64,000 nucleotides of DNA from the NCBI GenBank assembly GCA_024803745.1, contig JANJXV010000013.1:54964501-55028500 (forward strand). Direction: 5' to 3'. The position numbers and the translations under genes were made by a program. This document shows, one piece after another, positions 1 through 11,382 of the stretch. Every line of letters starts with the position of its first letter. Position 1 is the stretch's first letter. The notes beneath the pieces are model-generated. The model made no database searches, was not told the DNA's origin, and saw only the letters and a list, made by a program, of their open reading frames with translations. The DNA comes from Megascapheus bottae. Lineage: Eukaryota > Chordata > Mammalia > Rodentia > Geomyidae.

Positions 1-178
1 GCTTGCCTAGCATGCACAAAGACCGGGGTTCGATTCCTCGGTACCACATACACAGAAAAAAGCTGGAAGTAGTTCTGTAACTCAAGTGGTAGAGCTCGAG
101 CCTTGAGAAAGCCCAAGGACAGTGCTCATTCCCTGAGTTCAAGCCAGGACTGGCAAAACAAAACAAAAAACAAAAACA
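1..178 (+). mobile_element. ID-ID dimer SINE, cut by window start
   Basis: The left tRNA-like half has a B-box motif (GGTTCGATTCC) followed by the CATACACAG linker. The right ID-like half has GTGGTAGAGCTC, GAGTTCAAGCC and an A-rich tail. Window position 1 falls inside the left half. This is the reference description for the entries below called ID-ID dimer. Confidence 0.85.
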
Positions 179-1060
179 AGTTAAGAGTCCTGGTGCTAAC
201 ATAGTCCTGGAACTTCTTCCCACTGAAGACGATTTTGGTGAGTGGGGAGAAAGCAAAACTCACAGATGGGTACACAAAAGCAGAAAGTAATGGAATCACA
301 GTGATTTATGTGAAAGGATCTGCTGTACAGGCTGTGGGTGGGGCACTCCTGAGGACAGAGGGCTGCTCAGATGACGATCTTGTCAAACATTTTACAAACC
401 TATGAACTGATGCTTGAGTGGAGGAAAGCCAGACTGGGTTCCAGATTCACAAGACCCCAACCACCCACAAACTCAAGGATACCCTAACTCCCAGAACCTT
501 CTTCCACCAGCACACTCCCCTTTCCACATGCCATTCCCACATGCAAGCGGTGTACTGATTATCTACAAGGGTAGGGTCACACATACCAGTCCAGGATTCC
601 CGCAGCAGCCGAGGAAAATACAGGGGGAGAAATCGGGCAAAGAAAAGAATCCTTGGAGAGACTTCAAAGAGTCTGGTCTTAGAGTCAGGGCAAACAACAG
701 AGCCCTTCCCTCATCTCTACAAGAATAAGTATATACTTTTCACTAGCAAACTAAGTTGCCTTTTAATGCTTTCGGTAACATCTAGTAGACAAATGAAGGC
801 GGGGAGCTTACCAACTTGTAGAATGACCAGTGACCTGTGGAATAACCCTGCCCCAGCCCCTAGGAGGCAGACTCAGCAAGCTTCGAGAAAGCCAGCAGCA
901 CGGCACGGCAGGTAAGCACGCCTAGGACACCCGGCACTAACGGCTCAGGTAACAGAGGAAGGAAGCTTGCGTTCCCTGGGGTGGGACAGCAGCCCTGGAT
1001 GCCCGTGTTCGACCAAGGGGGCAGCAGCAGACATCGTGCTCTCCAAGGTCTTCCTGGAGG
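179..1060. other. Unique sequence, inferred KMT5B intron 1
   Basis: No exon, repeat or convincing open frame is seen. If the synteny placement is right, this is the 5' part of KMT5B intron 1, read on the minus strand. Confidence 0.35.
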
Positions 1061-1907
1061 AGGGGCGCATACTGGGGCAGGAAAAGGGCTTGGGAAAGCC
1101 ACGCGCGGCTCGACCCACGACACCAGGGGCGGCAGGCTGGTGCTGCTGGAGCAGAATGCTGCGAGGTTCAAAACTCAGAAGCGGGCTGGAGCTTGCACCC
1201 CGTTCGTGGACTTTGGCCTGGGGACTGAAGCAGCGGCGGGCCACACCCCCTTCAGTTCCCAGTGCAAATGTGTCCGCAGCTAGTGCGTACTTCCCCCTGC
1301 ACGAACCGTCCGTGGTCACCGCGAGCGAGGGCAACCTTGCCCTTCTGCTAACGTTACTAAAACCCTGCGGGCGTGCAGTCAAAGACGTCAGGGAACCCAT
1401 TCCAGCTGGCCCCGGAGGCCCACCGGCCCAGGCGTCCCGGGAACCGCCCGGCGCGACGAGGGGCCCGTCCTTCCCGGCCCGCCGCACACCGCACGCCCTC
1501 CGAGCGGGTTTCACCAGCCGAGTTCTTCCGCTGCCCCCGGAGCGCGCGTCTCTCGAGTCTCACCAGCCCACAGCTCCACAGCGGGGCCGGCGAGCCCCCC
1601 GCACACGGGAAGCTTCTCAGCGCCCAGGGCCCGCAAGAAGGCTCGAGCTGTCCCCCGGGACGCCCGCTCGCCCCTCTTCCGGAGACGGGGCGCCACCCTG
1701 GGCCCCGCGTCCCGGGCGCGCGTGCGCGTGTGCGGCAGGCCCGGCCCCGGGGGGAGACCGAGCCCCGAGAGGGGCGGGCGGCGCGGGGCGGCCGGGCCGA
1801 GCCGGGAGGGGCGGCGGGCCGGACGCGGGACGCGCTCGGAGGACGCTCCGCGGGAGGCTCGTGTCGCCACCACCGCAACCGACCGCGGAGCGCGCCGGCG
1901 GGCGCAG

Positions 1908-1976
1908 ATTGGGCGAGCCCGATCCCGGCCGCCCATTGGAGAAGGAGGAAAACACGGTCCCCCAATCGCGAGCGGC
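1908..1976. promoter_or_regulatory. Cluster of three CCAAT boxes (NF-Y type)
   Basis: ATTGG occurs at 1908-1912 and 1934-1938, and CCAAT at 1972-1976. They lie about 25-40 bp apart inside the CpG island. Such spacing is typical of NF-Y dependent, TATA-less and often bidirectional promoters. The functional role is inferred. Confidence 0.5.
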
Positions 1977-2373
1977 GGGGCTGCTCCCCTCGTGCGGCCG
2001 CGGCCCGGCCCGGCGCGGCCCGCCGGTCACTACCGCACCCTTCCGGCCGCCGCCACCACTGCAGGCCGAGCGGCCGCCCGCCCGCCCGCCGCGCAGCGCC
2101 GCCCCGCCCCGCGGGGCCCCACGCCCCCGCCCGCCCCCCCGGCCCGGCCCGGCCCGGCCGACGCGGACCCCTCACGCCTCCGCCCGGCTCCCACCCTTCG
2201 CCCGGCTCACCGCCCGCGCGGCCCGCCGCCCGGTCGGGCCGCATCCGAGGCCTCGCTGCCCGGCCGCTGCGACGGCGCTCCACGGTGCCGGGCCACACCG
2301 TCCCGTCCACCCTCTTAGAAAATTAATCGGCAAAAAAATAATTCCAGAGGAAAAAAAAATGGAGAGTAAAATC

Positions 2374-2385
2374 CAAAATGGCGGC
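2374..2385 (+). promoter_or_regulatory. YY1-type motif CAAAATGGCGGC
   Basis: This is an exact match to the long YY1 motif common just downstream of mammalian transcription starts. It reads on the plus strand, opposite to the inferred KMT5B direction, so it could mark a divergent start or act in reverse orientation. Confidence 0.5.
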
Positions 2386-2465
2386 GCGGACGCAGCACCG
2401 CCCGCTACCTCCGCTGGGGGGGAGGAAAGGAGTCCGAGCCGGCCGGGCCTCCCCGCCCCCACCCG

Positions 2466-2466
<1 letters not shown>

Positions 2467-2497
<31 letters not shown>

Positions 2498-2498
2498 G
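2467..2498. repeat. (CCG)n microsatellite in CpG island
   Basis: About ten CCG units lie between two candidate minus-strand 5' exons. Confidence 0.9.
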
Positions 2499-3046
2499 GC
2501 CCGCTCCCGCCGCCGCCCCCGCCCCGGCCCGCCGCGTCCGGCCGCCCCCGGCCCGCCGCCCCGAGCCTCACCTCCGCCTCGCGCGCAGCCGCGGGGTGCG
2601 AGAGGCATCCGCTGGCTTCGGGGCTCCGCGTCCCGCGTCCTCGCGCCGCGCGGTGCCGCCTCCGGTCCCCGAGCGTCCTCACCTCATCGCCGCGGAGCCT
2701 CGCCGCCCTCGCCCTGGACGCGTCGTCGCCCCCGGTGAGCCACCCGGACACCGCCCGGGCCCCGTGGAAGGACACGAAAAGGAGTCCGCCGGCGACGGCG
2801 GAGGAACACCACGCCGGCCTCGAGCGTGCGCGCTCCCGCCCGGCGTCGCGGCGGCCGGCGGGATCCCGAGCCGGGGAGGCGGAGAGGCGCTCGGGGAGTG
2901 GAGCTGTCCGCCGCGGCCGCGGGCTGCGGAGGCCCAGGGGCGACTCTCGGGAGAGCCGAGCGCGTCGCGGCCGTCGCCTCGCCTCGCGGCGGAGGGATCG
3001 CGGCGAGCGTCGGCCCGGGAATCCCTCCGCCCGCTGCCCTTTAAAT

Positions 3047-3092
3047 CGCGGCGGAGGCGGCGGCGGCGGCGGTGGCGGCGGCGGCGGCGGCG
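3047..3092. repeat. (GGC)n microsatellite in CpG island
   Basis: An interrupted GGC run of about 15 units follows TTTAAA (about 3040). On the minus strand it is a CCG run that could fall within the inferred KMT5B 5'UTR. Confidence 0.9.
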
Positions 3093-3599
3093 TCGCGCGT
3101 CCCGCGGGCGCCACCTAGTCTCCGGCCCTCCCGCCCCGCGCGCGGCCCCGCCGCCCCGGCCGCGCGCACCTGCACCTACCAGGGACAGCTCCTGGCCGGC
3201 GGCGTCCGCGGGCCTCCGCAGGCCGGCGGGTTCCTTTGTTGTGGGACTGGGGGCGCCGGGCGCCGACCGTGTGGGCCCCCCGGCGTCTCCGCGCGCGGGC
3301 GGCGGGCCGGCCGTTTCCGGAGCACCCACCGCGTGCCTGCCTGGCCCTCACGCCGGGCTCCGCCGACACCCGCCGGCCGGGGTCCCCCAGCAGTTGAGCC
3401 GCGCCGCCCCCCGAGATCGTGAAGCCCTGCCCCACGGCCTGGCAGGCGGCCGAGCCGGACACCGTCGCCGTCCAGAGAGGGACGTAGAGCTACCCCTTCC
3501 CGGCCCGGCTCCCTGAAGCTGGGCACGGTCCCGGAGCAGGGAGACGGGTAGGGAAACCGAGGCGCCGGCCGGCCGTTGCGCAGACGCCCAGTCAGCCCG

Positions 3600-6000
3600 T
3601 TTTAAAGACCCCCACGGAGAAGCCGCGGCTGCCTCCACACACCAGGGCGAGACGGGAAGGCTGACCTGGGGTTGGTGGGAGGTTGAGTGTGTGCCGGGAG
3701 GGGAGGAGAGGCAGGCGAGTACAGGCCGCCATCCCAGCATTGCTAAGCTGCCCTAACAATGCCCGGCTAACACCAACCTCATCTCCCTCTTCTCCGACCT
3801 TGGTGGGGGGAATCCGCTTCCACAGCGGGGAAAGGGCCCTGGCGTCTGTGCACGGGTCAGCCCGCGCCCCTCCAGCTTCCCGCACCTGTAATCCAGGGTA
3901 AGGTGGGAGCGTGCAGAGTGCAGGCCCTGACCACGTGGACTCAGAGGCCCCCGCCGGCCCCAGTTTGCTGAAACAATCCGAGGACGGCTTTGGTCTTCGT
4001 TTCTGGTTTATCACTATGCATTTTCCTCTCGAAATCTTCATAGGGCTCGGCTTGAAACACATGCAAAGGGCATGGGACTACCTCTGCCACCACATCACTG
4101 AATGTCACCAGAAGTAGGCACACACGGGAAATATCACTAGCCTCCTGTGGACAGCCATGGCCCTACAACGACCTACAAGGAAAGTCTTTTTTGGTGGGTC
4201 ATGGGGCTTGAACTCAGCCTGGACCTACAAGGGAAGTCTTGATGCCCAGACCCCAAGTCCAGCTATGCCTCAGAGGTGCTGCCTAGCACCAAGGCCACTG
4301 TCCTCCACCCAAGCTTTCCAAAACCCACAACACAGCAATGCACAGACCTTTCAGACTCACCTGAATCTCCAGCCTCCCAAGATATTAGTGCCTGTACTTA
4401 GGTCACTCCATGCCAAGCCAAGTGCCCTGAGCACTGACTGTCTTGCAAGGGAGGCTAGGACTCTAGCTCAGCACAGCCTCCTGCATTGCCCACTGCTCTT
4501 CCAGCCACAGCTGGGAGGCCAACAACGTTGACAGAACTCAGCTGGCCTCAAGACTTTGATGGAGTCATGCTGAAGGCTTGGGCCCTTGGGGTCCTGATCC
4601 ACTCTGGCTGAGCAGGCCAGAGGGCACAGGCAGGAGTCTCACCGTCTTAGAGGAGGGTGGAAATTTAACTTCCTGCCAGCTGGTAGGAGAGGGGTGAGGG
4701 GACAGGAAGTAGATGGCAAGGCACCTGCCCAGTCCCCACAGGACAGGAGCCATTGGTATTCACACAGCCATGTCTCTGGAAGCCCCACAATGGGAAAGCC
4801 AGCCACAGAGGCTGTGGCCCTCACCCAGTCTGGCCAGACAGTAAGGGATTAACAACTCTAAAGAAAGACCCGGCTGGCCGGCTGGCCGAAGGGGCTCCGC
4901 CAACCCCGGAAGCACCCTGAGGCTAACCAGAATGGCAGCCCAACCCCAGGCTGGTACAGATCTTTGCCAAGGCATTGGCTGAAGCCAGTGTCAATTCTGA
5001 TCTTCCAAACAGGAGCACACCAGCCACACAGCCCTGCGCCACCAGTCGTGCCCCACTCAACCATTTCCTTTCTCCAAACGTCAGTTTCATCCGGTGACTC
5101 GACTGCTTTGCTGAGAGCCTGTGTCTGAAACCCCTGGACATTGGGGTGACTCTCGGAGGGTCTCCGGCCTGAGGACCACCAGCCCACTACCATCCTTGTC
5201 TCCCACCTGCTCCTCCACCACCACTAACCTTGGACAGATGAGAAAGCAGTCTCTGAAAGCCCCTAGCAATGATTTTTGTCTCCAGCCCTGGACTTTTGGA
5301 AGTTCAGACACCACCACGTGGATGTTTAATTGGCATTTCCAGTACAACCCAGCTAACTCTGAACACAGGCACACAGAGCAAAACCTCTTGCTCCTTGCCA
5401 ATTCTCAGATGCACTTCTGGTCTCCCAGCTCACTACCCTGACTGATGCTCCTTACCACCTGAGCTTCCTGCTTCTTTCACTTCTTATTCCTCATCTCTAT
5501 CAGCTGGCTGTCTTTTCTAGCCTAGAGGCTTCTCCAGAGATGGTATTGTCTAGCTCACTGCAGGCTGGCTCTCCAGCTCCTAGGGGCAGCCCTTCAGAAG
5601 AGGCACCATTCATATTTTGATTCATACTCTAGGAAAGAAAAGGAGGAGGGAGAGGAGAGGAGAGAAGAGGGGAGAGGATGGTATTGTTAACCACCGTCCA
5701 GGATTGGATAAAAGAAGACCTAGGGGTGCTCACTAGATGGCCACCAAGCTGGTTTAGTCAGCAAAGCTTCTCCTCTACCCACCCCACAGGGTGTAGTTTT
5801 CCACCCACAGGTGCCCTGGAATTTGTGCAGGGCATGTTGACCTGAAGCAGTCAGATGGACACAAGCTCACTCTTAAAGGAGTCTCATTTGTTTCCCTCAT
5901 TAGTCTTCCCTAAATTCGACCCAGTCCCAGCTAGCCCATTCTTTCTTATACACATTTGGAAATCTTAACTCATGTTCTACTGCTGCAACAAAATGCCGCA
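3600..6000. other. Intergenic, mostly unique
   Basis: No gene is recognised. A short fragment resembling the start of a minus-strand B1-ID SINE (TGGGGCTTGAACTCAGCC) is at about 4186-4226. A purine-rich GGAGA stretch is at 5638-5682. The open frames here have no recognisable product. Confidence 0.5.
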
Positions 6001-6007
6001 GGCTGAA

Positions 6008-6280
6008 ACCGGGCACAGTGGCTCACCCCTGTCATGCTAGCTACTCAGGAGGCTGAGATCTGAGGATCAAGGTTCAAAGCCAGCCTGAGCACTAAAGTCT
6101 GTGAGACTTATCAATTAATCACCAGAAAACCAAGTGGAGCTCAAGGGGTAGGTGGTAGCCTTGAGTTGAAGAGCTCAGGAACAATGCCCAGGCCCAGAGG
6201 TAGGGCAATAGCCTTGAGTTGAGGAACTCAGGAACAGGGACCCGGCCCAGAGCTCAAAAGCCCCGTGGACCACCACCACC
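6008..6280 (+). mobile_element. B1-ID composite SINE
   Basis: The left half is B1-like (GTGGCTCACCCCTGTCATG, then CTCAGGAGGCTGAGATCTG). The right half is ID-like. The segment reading GCCTTGAGTTGA...CTCAGGAACA is present twice (about 6160-6200 and 6210-6240), an internal duplication. This is the reference description for entries called B1-ID. Confidence 0.8.
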
Positions 6281-6310
6281 AACAGGCTGGATAAGTCAAA
6301 GAATAGAAAT

Positions 6311-6525
6311 GCCAGGCCCCAGTGGCTCAAGAAGACTGAGATCTAAGAACCACAATTCAAAGTCAGCTCCAGCAGGAAAGTCCTGTAAGACTCTTCTCTC
6401 CAGTTAGCTACTCAAAAGCTGGAAGTGGGGCTGTGGCTCAAGTGGTAGAGTGCTAGCCTTAAGCACCAAGAGGCTCAGGGACAGTGCCTGGGCTCTGAGC
6501 TCATGCCCCATGATTGATGAAAGGA
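6311..6525 (+). mobile_element. B1-ID composite SINE with purine tail
   Basis: The B1-like left half has a deletion, and the right half is well preserved (GTGGCTCAAGTGGTAGAGTG). The tail passes into a GAA/GGA run at 6523-6575. Confidence 0.75.
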
Positions 6526-6575
6526 AGAGGAGGAGGAGAAGGAAGAAGAAGAAGAAGAAAAGAAGAAAAAGAAGA
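6523..6575. repeat. GAA/GGA microsatellite
   Basis: Imperfect AAG/AGG repeats form the tail of the preceding SINE. Confidence 0.85.
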
Positions 6576-6577
6576 GG

Positions 6578-6768
6578 TGTAAGCAGTAATTCTAGCTACT
6601 CAGGAACCTGAGATCTGAGGATCAAGGTTCAAAGACTGCCCAGGCAAACAGTACATGAAACTCTCATCTCCGATTAAACAATGAAAAGAAGAAAATGGAG
6701 CTGTGGTCCAGGTGGTAGTGCATCTGCCTTGAGAAGAAAAGCTAAGAGACAGTGCCCTGAGTGCAAGC
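6578..6768 (+). mobile_element. B1-ID composite SINE
   Basis: It starts within the B1 half (AATTCTAGCTACTCAGGAACCTGAG). The right half ends at GAGTGCAAGCC with no intact tail. Confidence 0.7.
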
Positions 6769-6774
6769 CACATA

Positions 6775-6925
6775 CATTTTTTTCCTTTTTTATAATGTGT
6801 TATTGTCATAAAGTTTATGTACAAAGGGGTTACAGTTATATGAGTCAGGTAAAGAGTACATCTCTTTTTCAATAATATCACCCCTTTCTTCCCAGTTTCC
6901 CCCCCATCCCCACCCACAAGTTGTA
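6775..6925 (-). mobile_element. L1 3' end, 5'-truncated
   Basis: Read on the minus strand it is a G-rich stretch, then TGTACTCTTTACCTGACTCA, TAACTGTAACCCC, TATGACAATAA and an A-rich end. This is the layout of a rodent L1 3'UTR. Related copies lie at 15,228-15,363 and 63,800-63,960. Confidence 0.6.
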
Positions 6926-7121
6926 CAGTTCATTTTCCACACACACTTGGGAATGATTTTGTGGTAGCACAGTCTAAGTACCCAGGCAAGGGGGTTCCTA
7001 GGAGTCTCAGGTCAGTTTTGACAGCTGCAGAGATGAGGCCTCTAAAAAACTGCCAGGCTTGCCAGGTTGGAAAGGAAGGGCTTAGGCTCTCTTTCTATGT
7101 GATAATAAGGGGACGTGTGAA

Positions 7122-7200
7122 CTTTTCTGCTTGGGCTGGCCTCCAACTGCAATCCTCCTATTTTCAGCCTCTCAGTAACTAGGAAGGGTGAGGGTTGCTT
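7122..7200 (-). mobile_element. B1-like half, degraded
   Basis: Contains CTTGGGCTGGCCTCCAACTG and a CAGCCTCT...AGTAACTAGGA core, the reverse complement of the B1 half. No ID half is attached. Confidence 0.4.
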
Positions 7201-7433
7201 CCCAGATTAAGTTCGCCATCTGCTGTACCACCTAGGCTGCAGGCTTCTGAGCAAAGGGGACGGTGGGGCCTGGCACAGGGAAGTAGGGATAGGGGCTGAC
7301 ACTCCTGCCAGCTGCTAGGTGGACAAAGTATAGCTACCCTTTGCCTTCACAGCCCCAGTGTTCAATCTCTGTCTCCCCCAACCCACCCTCTTGAGAATGT
7401 GTATGTGTGGCCTGGTTGGGGTCTGGGTGTTTC

Positions 7434-7620
7434 CCTGAGCTTTTTTGCGCAAGGCCCCTGCTCTACAACTTAAGTCATACTTCCATTTCCAGCTTTTTGG
7501 TGGTTAATTGAAAGTAAGAGTCTCATAGATTTGTCTGCCCTCCGCTGCTTGGAGCCGTGATCTCGAGATCTTAGCCTCGTGAGAAGCTAGGATTATAGGT
7601 GTGAGCTGCAGGCACCTGGC
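7434..7620 (-). mobile_element. B1-ID composite SINE
   Basis: On the plus strand, CTGAGCTTTTTTGCGCAAGG is followed by TTAATTG, GATCTTAGCCTC and AGCTAGGATTATAGG. Divergent copy. Confidence 0.7.
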
Positions 7621-7972
7621 TTTGATCCTTTTCTTATCTGATGATTCCTGGGTGCCCAAGGCAGAGCAGGGCAGGCTTGTGGTCCAGCGAGCTCCCTGGA
7701 CCACTGATGGCCACTTTCCCCCTTTGGAGACCATTACATTCCCTCTCTCTGAGATCCACTTGGTACGGGTAGGAGGGAATCCCCAACTGGGTCACCAGTG
7801 GTACTGACTGGGGACGCCTCTTGCTTCCACTTCCTTCCTGTTGGGGATATGGTGCCATCTAAAGGTCACTGACTTAAAGTACAGACCACTCTGGAATGCG
7901 GTGTCCCATCTTCACAAAACATCTATTTTGTGTTTCTATAATGAAACACGCAAGGAATGGTGATAGATAAAG

Positions 7973-8175
7973 AGCCAGGCTCCAGACTGTCTTCCTAGCT
8001 ACTCAGGAGGCTGAAATCTGAGGTCTGTGGTTCAAAGCCAGCCCCGGCACTCAAGTCCATGAAACTCTTATCTCCAATTAGCGACCAGAAAACTCGGAGT
8101 GGCACTGTGGCTCAAGTGGTGGAGCACCATCCTTGACTTGAAGAGCTCAGGAACATTGCAGAGGCCCAGAGGGTG
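7973..8175 (+). mobile_element. B1-ID composite SINE
   Basis: Both halves are present (CTACTCAGGAGGCTGAAATC and GTGGCTCAAGTGGTGGAGCA). There is no clear A tail. Confidence 0.75.
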
Positions 8176-9160
8176 GGGGAGACTTGCTTGAGTCACTTGT
8201 GGTGGCTCCAAGTCCAAAATGGGTAGAAAACATGCTGAAAGGGGCTGCCTGGCCATGTTTCGGTGCAGCAGAGAGGCAGGCTGGGCACCAGCTCTAGGCC
8301 ACAGGGGCGAGCACCTCTCTCAGAGTACAACCTGCTCTCCTGAGAACTCACTACAAGAATAACGTGAATTCCTTCCAAGGGCCACACTCAAACAACCACT
8401 TAGCACTGGGCACTTCCTCTTAAAGGTGCAAGCACCGCAACACCCGGCAGTTGAGTGACCAAACTTTAAGCCCAAAACCCTTGAGGGCTGTAGTCAAAGT
8501 GTAGCACAAAATGAGCACCTCTGTCCCAGGTCTCCATGTCTTTCTCAGGCCATGCAGGCGAATGCAGCGGGAGGCCGGGCGTATCCAGTGGCTCCCACAG
8601 TTCTGGTCTTGGTCCCTGGCTGAGTCACCCCATGGTGTTGCTTCTTCACTACCCCTTCTGAGTAGGTGCTAGGCCATGTGACCACTGCCAAGAGTCTGCC
8701 CTCTAACCTAGGACCAGTCCGCTACACAACACAGATGACCAAAGAATGGCTTTGGCAGTGCAGGAGAGAGGAGGCGGGGTCAGGCATGGAAAGGCGTGTT
8801 CCTCCCAGCATCCTCCACGCAAGGCCCACCAACTGTTGTGGCCATTTCTGACATGCTGACCTTCCTCAGTGGTCCAGTGACAGGCTCCCCTGGGGATCTT
8901 CTCTGGTCCCCTAGTAGCCATACCCAGGAGGCCATGTCCCTAGGCCACCTGCTCCTTGCAGTCCAGCGCCCCGGCTCATCTCCACCTGCTGGAGACACTG
9001 AGCCTCCAGTCCTTGGACCTGTTCTGCTGGGGCTGAGCAGAGGGAAGGTGTCCTATTCTTCCGTAACCTTCTTTTCTGCCGATTTCCTCATTTTCTGAGC
9101 CAGCTGCTTGCTTGCCAACTCTTATTTTAGACTCTGATTTTTCTTTTTCATTGCTTGTAA
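8176..9160. other. Intergenic unique sequence
   Basis: No recognisable exon or repeat. Open frames of up to about 100 codons show no family signature. Confidence 0.4.
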
Positions 9161-9162
9161 AG

Positions 9163-9371
9163 CTTGAACTCAAGGCACTGAGCACTGTCCCTGAGCCTTT
9201 TTTGTTTTGGCTTAAGGCTAGCACTCTACTGGTTTAAGCCACAGCCCCACTTCCAGTTTTCTGGTAGAGATAAGAGTCTCACAGACTTTCTGCCCAGGCT
9301 GGCTTTGAACCATTGATCCTCGGATCTCAGCCTCCTGAGCAGCTAGGAATACAGGTCGCCAGTGGCTGGCT
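9163..9371 (-). mobile_element. B1-ID composite SINE
   Basis: Full composite in reverse: CTTGAACTCAAGGCACTGAG at the ID end and CAGCCTCCTGAGCAGCTAGGA at the B1 end. Confidence 0.8.
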
Positions 9372-9680
9372 TCAGGCTCTGCTTTTAAGGACTTGAACCG
9401 AGATGGGCCCAGTGCAGAGGACAAGGTTGAAATGAAAGAGGAGAAGATGTGCTCCGAAGAGATCCTCTGCCTAAGGAATGAAGTGGAGGGGACAAGGGAA
9501 GTGGCCTGAGGGCGGGGCTCCTGATGGGGCTCTGGCAGCTGGGAGGTGGATGACAAAGTTGCTTCCTGGGCAGAAGGAGTAACACTGTGACCAGGGTGAT
9601 GGGCTGTGGAGGAGGGGCAGCTTGAGGAGATGAGATCTCCCTGTGGAGAAGGAAGGAGCAGCTTAAGAAAATGGGGACCC

Positions 9681-9856
9681 CAGGACTGAGTATGGTGGCC
9701 CACGTCTGAATTTCAGCAACATCGGAGGTTGAGGTGGGAGAAGTTCCAACTCTATCTGAAAAATAAACTGGAGCCAAGGAAGTGCTGGGGGTATAGTTCA
9801 AGTGGTAGGGAACTTATGAAGCAAGTGTCAGACCCTGAGTTCAAACCCCAGTATTG
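9681..9856 (+). mobile_element. Older B1 plus ID composite SINE
   Basis: A diverged B1 half (GTATGGTGGCCCACGTCTGA) is followed by an ID monomer (GGGGGTATAGTTCAAGTGGT, then GAGTTCAAACCCCAGTA). Its tail became the GGA repeat that follows. Confidence 0.6.
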
Positions 9857-9912
9857 GAGGAGGAGGAGGAGGAGGAGGAGGAGGAGGAGGAGGAGGAGGA
9901 AGAGGAGGAAAT
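9855..9912. repeat. (GGA)n microsatellite
   Basis: About 19 nearly perfect GGA units abut the 3' end of a SINE. Confidence 0.95.
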
Positions 9913-10299
9913 GGAAAAGCTACTTTAATGGCAGAATCACCGCCCCCCCCCACCACTACCACCACCAACAGCATCTGCCTGTACCAGCCTTGCCGGGAAG
10001 GCAGGGGGTACACTTCTGTGGTTGTGCCAGGTGGTGACTACAAGGCCCAGTGAGAACACTTATTTAAATACACATGGCGCCCGTGGCTGGCAGAACCACC
10101 ATGCACACCTGAACAAAACTTATTATGCACATTTTGTTCCCATAATGTACAAGACAGTCTTCTGACACTCTGGAATATTTGACATCCCTGTATATGGGGC
10201 CTTTTTAAATTACTAAATCAACTGAAAGTTCAAAACTGCAAAAAAAAAAAAAATGTGGCCATGTCCGCCTCAGCCTCAGCATAGGTGACTCAGATTTTT

Positions 10300-10500
10300 C
10301 ATCACTCACACCTGTCACCCTGCCTACTCACGACACTGAGATCTGAGGGTCATGGTTCAAAGTCAAGAAAGTCTATGAGACTCTTACAATTAACCACCAA
10401 GAAGACACAAGTGGAGCTGCGACTCAGGGGGTAGAGCATCAGCCTTAAATGAGAAGGGACAGCACCCAGCCTCTAGTTCAAGCCCCAGTACCAGCACACA
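10300..10500 (+). mobile_element. B1-ID composite SINE
   Basis: The left half is degraded. The right half ends in GTTCAAGCCCCAGTACCAGC. Confidence 0.65.
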
Positions 10501-10623
10501 CCTGCGCATGAAGAAAGAGTATTGACATGTATGTGTGCATATATAAACCCAGATGATTCCAAACTGCTTGCGTATTGCATATATATGCACACAGTTGTAT
10601 GGGTGAATTTTTACGTTCTTAGA

Positions 10624-10786
10624 GAGCCGAAAGTTTGGCCTAGTGGTAGAGTGCTTGCCTAGCATGCATAAAGACCCAGGTTCAATTCCTACATACTACA
10701 TACATAGAAACAGCTGGAAGTGGTGCTGTGGCTCAAGTGGTAAAGCACTGGACTTGAGCTTTCTCAAGGACTGGCAAAAAAAAGAA
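10624..10786 (+). mobile_element. ID-ID dimer SINE, internally shortened
   Basis: The left half is intact. The right half lacks roughly 30 bp between CTTGAGC and AAGGACTGGC. A tail is present. Confidence 0.8.
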
Positions 10787-10941
10787 ACCTAAAATCTAAA
10801 GCAAAAAATAAATTATTTGAGATAAGATTGGAAATATCCTTATCCTAGCTTTGTACCTTGACTACCCTGATGACTTCCAAAGTGGTTGTGTTCTTCTGTA
10901 ATCATTCTGTTTCAGTTATCAAACCAGGAAACCTGTTTGTG

Positions 10942-10942
10942 A

Positions 10943-10982
<40 letters not shown>
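10942..10982. repeat. (AT)n followed by poly-T
   Basis: About 12 AT units run into a T17 tract. The T tract is the reversed tail of the adjoining minus-strand SINE. Confidence 0.9.
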
Positions 10983-11112
10983 GTCAGTCATGGGGCTTGA
11001 ATTTGGCCTGGGCACCGTCCCTGAGCTCTTCAGCTCAAGCCCTACCCTTGAGCCAAGCCCCACTTCCTAGAGGTTAATTGGAGATAAGAGTCTCAGAGGT
11101 TAATAAGAGATA
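10965..11112 (-). mobile_element. B1-ID SINE, ID half (outer element, part 1)
   Basis: Poly-T then GTCAGTCATGGGGCTTGAAT and a TTAATTGGAGATAAG stretch that is locally duplicated. It continues after the nested SINE, at 11,396. Confidence 0.75.
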
Positions 11113-11125
11113 AGTGTCCTAGAGG

Positions 11126-11382
11126 AGGTGGGGGTGCCCCGTGGCTCATGCCTGTAATCCTAACTACTCAGGAAGCTGAGATCTGAGGATCAAGGTTCAA
11201 AGGCAGCTCGGGCATAAAAGGACCTGAAACTCATCTCCAATTAACTTCTAGAAAAACAGGAAGTGGGGCTTGGCTCAAGGGTAGAGTGGTAGCCTTGACT
11301 TTGAGCTAAAGAGCTCTGGGACAGCATCCAGGCCCAGTACAAGCTCCATGACCCACCCACCCCTCCCCCCCCCCCAAAAAAA
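11126..11382 (+). mobile_element. B1-ID SINE nested in a minus-strand SINE
   Basis: This is a complete composite with an A-rich tail. It is flanked by AGTGTCCTAGAGG (11,113-11,125) and AGAGTCCTAGAGG (11,383-11,395), a 13-bp target duplication with one mismatch. Confidence 0.85.

Larger units (their letters stand above)
1080..3600 (-). promoter_or_regulatory. KMT5B: CpG-island promoter with 5' noncoding exon(s), inferred KMT5B
   Basis: This is a 2.5-kb, very CpG-rich block with CGG/CCG runs. The gene is inferred from order only: C11orf24 and LRP5 are identified to the right, and in human the next gene leftward is KMT5B, with its 5' end facing C11orf24. KMT5B encodes a histone H4 lysine-20 methyltransferase, and its first exons are noncoding, so no protein evidence is expected. 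Seen directly are minus-strand splice-donor-like sites with exon ends near 3180 (GTAGGT), 2683 (GTGAGG), 2572 (GTGAGG) and 2211 (GTGAGC). There are three CCAAT boxes at 1908-1976 and a YY1-type motif at 2374-2385. Which start and donor are used cannot be told from sequence. A plus-strand donor-like GTGAGC at 2735 leaves room for a divergent noncoding transcript. Confidence 0.5.

Noticed and set aside
3104..3120. CTCF-like match (GGCGCCACCTAGTC) at the edge of the first island
   Set aside because: Only about 11 of 15 core positions fit, so it is too weak to annotate without binding data.
967..3516. 849-codon open frame through the first CpG island
   Set aside because: It is a low-complexity Arg/Pro/Ala frame produced by extreme GC content. 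Similar long frames exist on the opposite strand and in other phases, and no domain is recognisable.
9729..10037. Arg/Lys-rich open frame over the GGA repeat
   Set aside because: Translation of a microsatellite plus SINE.
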